A stretch of DNA of 5,659 bases from Phycisphaerae bacterium (GTDB taxonomy: Bacteria; Planctomycetota; Phycisphaerae; UBA1845; UTPLA1), in assembly GCA_029259995.1 (NCBI GenBank), contig JAJDEC010000179.1, positions 1 to 5,659 of the forward strand. The letters are read 5' to 3'. Shown here piece by piece: positions 1 to 4,660 of this stretch. The notes below the pieces were generated by a model that worked only from the letters and a program-made list of their open reading frames with translations, made no database searches and was not told the DNA's origin. The translations under genes and the position numbers were made by a program. Position 1 is the stretch's first letter, and each line of letters begins with the position of its first letter.

Positions 1-653
1 GGAAAGGCGTCGCGCAGGCGCGCTTCGAGATCGAGTTCCTGAATCTCGCCCTGCATCTGTTGCGAACCCTGTTCGGCGCGGCGCTTGGCCTCGGCGAGTT
101 GTTCGAGGAGCTTCTTGTTCTTCTCGCGCTCTTCTGCGATCTTCAGTCGGTATTCCTCGTCGGCCGCGACGCGAGCCTTTTCTCGCTCTGGGGCGATGGC
201 CTCGGCGAGGCGCTTTTCCAATTCAAGATCGAGCTCGGCGCGCTGGTCTTCAAGTTCGCGCTGTTTGCGGCGGAACTCGGCTTCCTGCTTGCGGGCCTCG
301 GCGAGCTTGGCGTTGCTGCTGTCGAGCAGTTGTTTGAATTCGTCGAGCTCTTTTTTCTTCTCGTCGAAATCGTCGGCGATTGCGCGGCGGGCTCTCCTGG
401 CTTCTTCCTCGGCGATGCGTTTGCGCTCCGTGGCGAGCTTCTCGCTGACTTCGTCGTCGATTTGCGATTTGGCTTTCTTCAGGGCCTCACGTTCGGACTT
501 GAGTTCGGCTTCGCGCGACAGCATCGCGGCCGACTGCTGCTCGATGCGCTGCTCGAGTTCCTTGCGCGTGGCTTCGATCAACGGGGCGGCGAGGGATTCG
601 TTGAGCTTGATTTCCTTGTGGCAGTTCGGGCAGATGATGGTCGGATCAGTCAT
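1..653 (-). CDS. DUF2130 family coiled-coil protein, N-terminal part (3' end outside window)
   Basis: The reverse strand reads open from an ATG at 653-651 to the left edge, giving 217 residues. An AGGA ribosome-binding site sits 6 bases before the ATG, which supports this start. Residues 8-12 are CPNCH, a CxxC knuckle like the N-terminal zinc-ribbon half seen in this family. Residues about 25-195 are an almost unbroken run of Glu, Lys, Arg, Ala, Gln and Leu, a long coiled coil. The visible end (about residues 195-217, containing GSQQMQGEIQELDLE and then LRDAF) matches the conserved junction that opens the DUF2130 domain (COG4487/PF09903 type); the family is usually about 400-450 residues, so roughly half is missing here. 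The function of the family is not established; a soluble cytoplasmic protein is expected because there is no signal peptide or membrane segment. It lies downstream of the VOC gene on the same strand, but 358 bases away, so co-transcription is uncertain. The family call is recognition by eye of the junction motif. Confidence 0.85.
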   Translation of the reverse strand, partial: MTDPTIICPNCHKEIKLNESLAAPLIEATRKELEQRIEQQSAAMLSREAELKSEREALKKAKSQIDDEVSEKLATERKRIAEEEARRARRAIADDFDEKKKELDEFKQLLDSSNAKLAEARKQEAEFRRKQRELEDQRAELDLELEKRLAEAIAPEREKARVAADEEYRLKIAEEREKNKKLLEQLAEAKRRAEQGSQQMQGEIQELDLEARLRDAF

Positions 654-1011
654 TGCTTTTCCTGTATCAGGCATACGAGTCTTTTTTCCATCCGTTCGGA
701 CGCGAATGCGCTCTGCGGTCGAGCCCGACGGCGACATTGTATGCCGTGAACAGGGATTGATGAACTGACGCGCATAGCGCCACGTGGATTCGCCGAATCA
801 CATCGGAAACGGCCGCACGGTTGTCACTTTCAAGATTGGCTTGAGGAATCGAGGGGACTTCCACCTGCGCCTTGGGTGCGGTCGCGCGCCCACTATCTGC
901 GCATTTCTCGGCGATTGATGTGTCACGTCGTTCGATGATGACGACCCATTGGAACGACGCCAACTGCCAGTTCGAGAAAGCCGGCGATTCCGACTTACCT
1001 GTCGGCTCCAA
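654..1011 (-). other. Stretch without a convincing gene; in-frame open extension after the VOC stop
   Basis: These 358 bases separate the VOC gene from the DUF2130 gene. I recognise no RNA gene, repeat or mobile element. On the minus strand the VOC reading frame continues open past its TAG (1014-1012) for 114 codons and ends in TGA at 669-667, only 13 bases before the DUF2130 ATG. This frame contains no ATG; its only early start option is a TTG directly after the TAG, without its own clear ribosome-binding site. The translated sequence resembles no family I know. A real small gene with a TTG start, a decayed 3' extension of the VOC gene, or chance openness in GC-rich DNA are all possible; I favour non-coding. 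A short dyad (CCGAC, 6 bases, GTCGG; 990-1005) lies just after the VOC stop but has no T-run. Confidence 0.4.
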
Positions 1012-1518
1012 CTATTTCTCTCTTGCGTCGCTCGTGAGCGACTCGGCCAACCGGATCTTGTTGCCGTCAGGATCACGCAGATCGGCCAGTTTCACAACGC
1101 CCGGGATGGTGATCGTGGGTTTTTCGAATTTGACGCCGCGCTGTTCGAGCAGGCGCCGTGCGGCATCGATATCCCGAACGCCGAGATTGATCGACAACGT
1201 GCCACTTCCGCCCACGTCTTCCGCCTGACCAAGGCCGATCGTGACGCCGTCGATTCCATGACTGACTTTGACCCACTTCAATGCGTCATTGCGGTGGACA
1301 ACTTTCATATCCAGCAGATCGCGATAGAAGTGTACCGAACGCTCCAGGTCGGCAACCCGCAACTGCACCAGGAGCGTTGGTCGATACTCGATTCGGGCCG
1401 TCGTTGGGCGGTTTGATGTCTCCCCTTTCTTACCCTGCTGAGGTCCGAATGCGAGTACGAATGGCACGGCGACTAACAGAACGGCGAGAATTCCGATCGA
1501 TCGAAGGGACGACTTCAT
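1012..1518 (-). CDS. Exported VOC (glyoxalase/bleomycin-resistance/dioxygenase fold) protein
   Basis: A 168-residue protein with an ATG at 1518-1516, preceded by GGAG 8 bases upstream. Residues 1-23 form a Sec-type signal peptide: basic MKSSLR, a hydrophobic stretch SIGILAVLLVAVPFVLA, and a likely cut after Ala23. Residues 24-45 are a polar linker. Residues about 47-160 are one VOC domain with the two expected beta-alpha-beta modules: the first opens with LLVQLRVADLERSVHFYRDLL, the second with SINLGVRDIDAARRLLEQRGV, and it closes with the typical DPDGNKIRLAE. Possible metal-ligand positions are Gln52 at the first strand and Glu159 at the end; the remaining ligands are not obvious, so enzymatic activity cannot be assigned. 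VOC proteins work as lyases, dioxygenases, thiol transferases or drug-binding proteins, usually as two modules per active site, so a single-domain protein such as this would be expected to dimerise. There is no Cys for a lipoprotein anchor; location is probably periplasmic or extracellular. Substrate unknown. Confidence 0.88.
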   Translation of the reverse strand: MKSSLRSIGILAVLLVAVPFVLAFGPQQGKKGETSNRPTTARIEYRPTLLVQLRVADLERSVHFYRDLLDMKVVHRNDALKWVKVSHGIDGVTIGLGQAEDVGGSGTLSINLGVRDIDAARRLLEQRGVKFEKPTITIPGVVKLADLRDPDGNKIRLAESLTSDAREK

Positions 1519-1552
1519 ATTGGGATCTCCGGTACATGAAAAGAAGTAACAC

Positions 1553-1580
1553 CTCGTGATGCCTGTGGATGCGTCACGAG
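1553..1580. repeat. 10-bp inverted repeat with 8-base spacer upstream of the VOC gene
   Basis: CTCGTGATGC (1553-1562) and GCGTCACGAG (1571-1580) are reverse complements at 9 of 10 positions, around the spacer CTGTGGAT. The nearer arm begins 35 bases upstream of the VOC ATG. As RNA from the plus strand the mismatch becomes a G-U pair; in the VOC leader transcript it would be a C-A mismatch, and no U-run follows on either strand, so a terminator is unlikely. The arrangement fits a dyad operator for a dimeric regulator or a 5'-leader hairpin for the VOC gene. The repeat itself is seen directly; the role is inference. Confidence 0.6.
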
Positions 1581-1617
1581 CGTATCGACAGTGAAAATGC
1601 TAACCGACGGCTTCATC

Positions 1618-1629
1618 TTGTCTCGACAA
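1618..1629. promoter_or_regulatory. Short dyad TTGTC-N2-GACAA upstream of the VOC gene
   Basis: TTGTC at 1618-1622 and GACAA at 1625-1629 form a compact 12-base dyad about 100 bases upstream of the VOC ATG, 37 bases beyond the larger inverted repeat. It has the size of a small protein-binding half-site pair. It is short enough to occur by chance, so the regulatory call is tentative. Confidence 0.2.
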
Positions 1630-1882
1630 CGATCTGAATTGCTCAAATGCACAGGGCCAGCGTATCGCGCCCGATGCGGGTCGATATCGCTATCAACGAA
1701 TTTGTTGGAATTTGCTCACGGAACCTCATCGGCGGCTTTCTTTCATCGATCCTGCGATATTTGCGTATTAAGGACATGACAGAGCATCTGGCCTTCTGTC
1801 TTATTTCGCAGCAAGTACGCGGCAGGTATCGTGGCATCGGAATCCCTTGGCAATCTTCCTGCAAAGTTCTACAGTGCCTTCA

Positions 1883-2569
1883 ATGGCGAAGCGTCATCAA
1901 CTCGTTCGAAAGGACTCCCTTACGGAGGCGCAGCGCGCCGCGGCAATACCGGCAGCGTTCGACGAAATCAACATGGACCTGCTCGTCGAAATGATGCTGC
2001 CCGCCACGAATCTGCAATCGCGTACGCAACTGCGCATGCAACTTGAAGACGAAATGGCCGCCGCCATGGAGAAAGCCATACGCGGCACGCGTGCGAGCTT
2101 TCTCGAATTGTATGAATACATCCCTGTCAGCCTCGAACCGACGGGCATCTACAAGATTCGCCGCGAGCCGGGCCCGCTGATTCGCGAAATGGCCGAAGAC
2201 TTCGTCTTCATCGAAGTTGGCGCCGCCGATATCCGGCCTCAACCATTGATCGTGCGGGACGAGAAGACCGGCACGGCCAATGAGTTCATTTCCCCCGGCG
2301 GTTCGATCGACATTCGCGGATTCGATTTGAGCTTTGATGCTTCCGTCGAGGATGAGGGCGTGTATCTGATCGACGTGGATTCCGGATCAGAGCATGCATT
2401 GGCGGGCGATCCGCCCGCGCGGCCGGACGATCCGGACGCGATTCAGGAATTCAAGATGACGATCCCGCGCGATCTGCCACATGGGACGTTTCGACTTGAC
2501 TTGAGATCACGGCCGGACGCGACGCATCTCGTATCCGGCGAATTGCCGCATCGGCTTCGCGTCGACTGA
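1883..2569 (+). CDS. DUF4469-like protein with C-terminal Ig-type domain
   Basis: A 228-residue protein starting at the ATG at 1883. The frame is also open upstream to a TTG at 1847, which would add 12 residues (AIFLQSSTVPS-like, not distinctive); the ATG followed by AKRHQLVRK is the more natural start, although no strong ribosome-binding site precedes either. Residues about 15-80 are mostly helical (LTEAQRAA, then MDLLVEMMLPA and EDEMAAAMEKAIRG). Residues about 120-228 resemble the DUF4469 C-terminal Ig-like domain: an opening PLIVRDEKTGTANEFISPGG, a middle GVYLIDVDSGSE, and an acidic/Pro stretch (DPPARPDDPDA) before IPRDLPHGTFRLDL and a closing strand. In proteins carrying DUF4469 the N-terminal part is often an HU-like DNA-binding domain; I cannot confirm one here, but the size fits. 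No signal peptide or membrane segment is visible, so it is probably cytoplasmic. It converges on the GyrI-like gene. Biological function unknown. Confidence 0.82.
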   Translation: MAKRHQLVRKDSLTEAQRAAAIPAAFDEINMDLLVEMMLPATNLQSRTQLRMQLEDEMAAAMEKAIRGTRASFLELYEYIPVSLEPTGIYKIRREPGPLIREMAEDFVFIEVGAADIRPQPLIVRDEKTGTANEFISPGGSIDIRGFDLSFDASVEDEGVYLIDVDSGSEHALAGDPPARPDDPDAIQEFKMTIPRDLPHGTFRLDLRSRPDATHLVSGELPHRLRVD

Positions 2570-2590
2570 TCCTTCGTTAACTCGATTCTG

Positions 2591-3064
2591 TTATTCCGCC
2601 AGCGCGATGTGAATCCGCACACCGGGGAACGCCTCGCTGTATTGCTCGAAGTCGATCGTGAAGGCGCGCCGATATTCCGTCGATTGTTCGAAGAAGTCCC
2701 AGATGCGCTGCCAGAGCGCCTGGACCACGCCGGGCAGTTCGCCGGCTTCCTCGAAAACGAGATAGTCCCCCGCCGCTGCGTCGACACATTCAAGTCCCTC
2801 GGGAATATCCCCCGTCGGGCTTGAGTCCACGGCAACCATCAACGAGTACGCGCCGTGGTGATCGGATTCATAGTCGAAGTAGACACCGAACAGGCTGTCG
2901 TAGTCCTCGCGTTCCGGAACGTTGGCTCCGACTTCCTCGGCGAAAAAGCGATTGTAGAGCGGACCGATCTTTCCCGTCGCCGGATCGCGCTCATCCGCGT
3001 TCTTCGTGCGACAGGAGATTCCGACGAACCGCCGCGATTCGAGATGGACTTTCTGAGGAGTCAT
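2591..3064 (-). CDS. Stand-alone GyrI-like / AraC effector-binding domain protein
   Basis: A 157-residue protein from the ATG at 3064-3062. A GTG at 3094 in the same frame would add 10 residues (MRPGFSWSRG), but MTPQKVHLESRRFVGISCRT is the normal opening of this domain, so the ATG is preferred; neither has a strong ribosome-binding site. The whole chain is one GyrI-like/effector-binding domain (PF06445 or PF14526 type): FVGISCRT at 13-20, IGPLYNRFF at 33-41, GVYFDYESD at 60-68, the conserved YLVFEEAGELP at 101-111 with a Glu that often lines the ligand pocket, LWQRIWDFF at 118-125, and DFEQY at 138-142 before the final strand VRIHIALA. Related domains bind drugs, dyes or other hydrophobic ligands as the sensor part of BmrR/Rob-type regulators, or occur alone as small-molecule-binding or gyrase-inhibitor proteins. 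Here no DNA-binding domain is attached. It is cytoplasmic. The ligand is unknown. Confidence 0.88.
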   Translation of the reverse strand: MTPQKVHLESRRFVGISCRTKNADERDPATGKIGPLYNRFFAEEVGANVPEREDYDSLFGVYFDYESDHHGAYSLMVAVDSSPTGDIPEGLECVDAAAGDYLVFEEAGELPGVVQALWQRIWDFFEQSTEYRRAFTIDFEQYSEAFPGVRIHIALAE

Positions 3065-3135
3065 GCCGCGGGACCATGAGAATCCAGGGCGCACTGACGA
3101 CGCCTAACTGGGTAATGGGAGTCGTTCATCGTGTG

Positions 3136-3156
3136 GAACCGACTAATGGCCGGTTC
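3136..3156. repeat. 6-bp inverted repeat between sucC and the GyrI-like gene
   Basis: GAACCG (3136-3141) and CGGTTC (3151-3156) are perfect reverse complements around a 9-base loop, lying about 80 bases after the sucC stop and about 70 bases before the GyrI-like start, both on the minus strand. It could be a weak transcription end or an operator for the GyrI-like gene. There is no T-run after it on the minus strand, so a classical intrinsic terminator is not supported. The rest of the 174-base gap shows nothing recognisable. Confidence 0.3.
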
Positions 3157-3238
3157 GTTACACGCAATTGGCCTGAAGCGGTTTCAATGAATCATTCTGC
3201 ATTTCAACTGAGTATTGGTATGCCACTGCGCCGTCGTT

Positions 3239-4411
3239 TCAAACCGCCGCGCAGACTTTCTTCGCCGCGTCCGTCAGATCGTCGGCGGCCGTCAGCGCAT
3301 CGAGATTCGCTTCCTTCAGCATCGCCCGCGCCTTTTCGACGTTTGTGCCTTCCAGCCGAACGACGACGGGAACTTTGAAGCCGATTTCCTTCGCGGCGTG
3401 GATCAGGGCGTCGGCAATCACGTCGCACTTGGCGATGCCGCCGAAGATGTTGACCAGAATGCCCTTCACTTTCTCGTCGGAAAGAATGATCTTGAATGCC
3501 TCGACGGCGCCATCCTTGGTCACGCTGCCGCCGACATCGAGGAAGTTCGCCGGGGAACCGCCGTGCAGTTTGATGATGTCCATCGTCGCCATGGCGAGTC
3601 CTGCGCCGTTGACGAGGCAGCCGATGTTGCCGTCCAGCGCGATGTAGCTGAGATTGTGCTCCTTGGCCCGCAGCTCCGACGCGTTTTCTTCCGTCGGATC
3701 GAACATGGCCTGCACATCGGCGTGACGGAATGTGGCGTTGTCATCGAAGTTGAACTTGGCATCGATTGCCTGGATCTCGGCGGGATGGCCGTTCGCCTTC
3801 GTGAGCACCATCGGATTGATTTCCGCGAGGCTGCAATCCTTCTCCAGGAAGATCTTCGACAACGCGCCGATCACTTTCGAAGCCTGTTTGGCATGATCCC
3901 CGCTGAGGCCCAATGCCTCGCAGAGCCGGCGCATCTGATAAGGCTGCACGCCCAGGTGCGGATGGATCCATTCCTTGATGATGGCTTCGGGATTGCGGGC
4001 GTTGACTTCTTCGATCTCAACGCCGCCTTCCTTGCTGACCATGATGACGGGGCAACCCTTGGCGCGATCGATGACCATGCCGACGTAGTATTCCTTGTCG
4101 ATGTCCACGGCCGGGGCCAGCAGCACCTTCTGGACCTTCACGCCGTCCGGGCCGGTCTGATAGCTGACCATCGGTTCGGCGAACATCCGGCGGACGTTCT
4201 TTTCGATGTCCTCGACGTTGTCGGACAGGATGACGTAGCCCGCCTTGCCGCGACCGCCGGCATGGACCTGTGCCTTGACGACGAGATTTCCGCCGCCAAT
4301 GGCCTTGACGGCCGACCTGACGCCGTCGGCGGAATCAATCACTTCAAACTTGGGGACGGGGGCGCCGGCTTTCTGAAGAAGTTCTCGCGCCTGATATTCG
4401 TGCACATTCAT
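3239..4411 (-). CDS. sucC: Succinyl-CoA synthetase (succinate-CoA ligase), beta subunit
   Basis: A 390-residue protein, the usual length of bacterial SucC (about 385-400), starting at the ATG at 4411-4409 with GGAG 7 bases upstream. It is the nucleotide-binding and succinate-binding half of the TCA-cycle enzyme that interconverts succinyl-CoA + NDP + Pi and succinate + NTP + CoA in the cytoplasm, working with the alpha subunit SucD. Residues 1-10 (MNVHEYQARE) begin the ATP-grasp domain; VVKAQVHAGGRGKAG at 44-58 is the nucleotide-binding loop; AEINP at 196-200 gives the Mg-binding Glu197 and Asn199, and Asp217 (DAK) is the further metal ligand. The C-terminal ligase-CoA domain shows GNIGCLVNGAG at 261-271, NFLDVGG at 289-295 and NIFGGI at 321-326, the segment that contacts the alpha subunit. 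All key residues are present, so it should be functional. Unusually, no sucD follows: the next gene downstream, on the same strand, is the GyrI-like gene after 174 bases. Divergent from the citrate synthase gene. Confidence 0.97.
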   Translation of the reverse strand: MNVHEYQARELLQKAGAPVPKFEVIDSADGVRSAVKAIGGGNLVVKAQVHAGGRGKAGYVILSDNVEDIEKNVRRMFAEPMVSYQTGPDGVKVQKVLLAPAVDIDKEYYVGMVIDRAKGCPVIMVSKEGGVEIEEVNARNPEAIIKEWIHPHLGVQPYQMRRLCEALGLSGDHAKQASKVIGALSKIFLEKDCSLAEINPMVLTKANGHPAEIQAIDAKFNFDDNATFRHADVQAMFDPTEENASELRAKEHNLSYIALDGNIGCLVNGAGLAMATMDIIKLHGGSPANFLDVGGSVTKDGAVEAFKIILSDEKVKGILVNIFGGIAKCDVIADALIHAAKEIGFKVPVVVRLEGTNVEKARAMLKEANLDALTAADDLTDAAKKVCAAV

Positions 4412-4474
4412 GGCTGTCTCCGTGATAAGCGGTTCGCATCCATCGAACGCGCTGAAATTCCATACGATTGCCGT

Positions 4475-4502
4475 AGTCTAATGCGCTGCGCCTCGGCCGC
4501 AA
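4475..4502 (-). promoter_or_regulatory. Possible weak promoter for sucC
   Basis: On the minus strand TTGCGG (4502-4497) and TAGACT (4480-4475) are 16 bases apart, matching the sigma-70 consensus at 3 and 4 of 6 positions, about 65 bases upstream of the sucC start. The match is poor and the organism's own consensus is unknown, so this is only a candidate. Confidence 0.2.
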
Positions 4503-4579
4503 ATATCCCCGGCCGTCGGGATTCCGCCGCGTGACGCCGTCGGCTCCGGGATGTCGTTCAGTACGCAGCATTCTCCACG

Positions 4580-4608
4580 TTTTCAGCGGCGGAATTCGCC
4601 GCTATACT
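4580..4608 (+). promoter_or_regulatory. Candidate promoter for citrate synthase gene
   Basis: TTTTCA at 4580-4585 and TATACT at 4603-4608 are separated by 17 bases, the ideal sigma-70 spacing, with 4 of 6 and 5 of 6 consensus matches. Transcription would begin near 4615, leaving a leader of about 45 bases before the gltA start codon. It lies in the 249-base gap shared with the divergent sucC gene. Seen in the sequence by eye only. Confidence 0.4.
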
Positions 4609-4647
4609 GCCAGGCCTTGACCTGTTTTCACTCAGCAGTCTTTCTAC

Positions 4648-4652
4648 AGAGG
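4648..4652 (+). promoter_or_regulatory. Ribosome-binding site that fixes the citrate synthase start
   Basis: AGAGG at 4648-4652 is 8 bases before the ATG at 4661. A second, out-of-frame ATG at 4656 lies only 3 bases from this site and opens an unrelated frame, so the spacing favours the 4661 ATG, which gives the conserved protein. Confidence 0.6.
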
Positions 4653-4660
4653 CATATGCG

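Larger units (their letters stand above)
1519..1882. other. Divergent intergenic region between the VOC and DUF4469-like genes
   Basis: This 364-base stretch separates two genes transcribed away from each other, so it should hold both promoters. It looks more AT-rich than the flanking genes. Several short open frames cross it on both strands, but none has a good ribosome-binding site, a recognisable protein or a composition like the neighbours, so I leave it non-coding. No clear sigma-70 promoter stands out; TATTAA at 1766-1771 could act as a -10 toward the plus-strand gene but lacks a matching -35. Two dyads near the VOC gene are listed separately. Confidence 0.55.

Noticed and set aside
60..768. 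Two overlapping plus-strand open frames of about 228 codons
   Set aside because: They are antisense shadows of the DUF2130 coiled-coil gene; their Phe/Leu/Ser-rich translations are what reverse-reading of Glu/Lys-rich codons produces.
949..1416. Plus-strand open frame of 155 codons opposite the VOC gene
   Set aside because: It lies antisense to a well-supported VOC-domain gene with signal peptide and ribosome-binding site; its translation resembles no family.
1643..1994. Small open frames on both strands in the divergent gap
   Set aside because: No ribosome-binding sites, no recognisable protein, and composition unlike the neighbouring genes; the plus-strand one also overlaps the DUF4469-like gene in another frame.
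2570..2590. Possible bidirectional terminator between the convergent genes
   Set aside because: The 21-base gap contains no inverted repeat followed by a T-run on either strand.
3151..3165. GGTTCGTT resembling a tRNA T-loop
   Set aside because: No acceptor, D-arm or anticodon stem can be fitted around it; the GGTTC is better explained as one arm of the local inverted repeat.
3186..3196. Palindrome AATGA-A-TCATT downstream of sucC
   Set aside because: Only 5-bp arms with a 1-base centre, too tight for a hairpin and AT-rich enough to arise by chance.
3215..4534. Plus-strand open frame of 439 codons covering sucC on the opposite strand
   Set aside because: It is longer than sucC itself, but the sucC product matches its family over its full length with all catalytic motifs. 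The opposite frame is His/Asp-rich with no recognisable domain and is explained by codon bias in GC-rich coding DNA.
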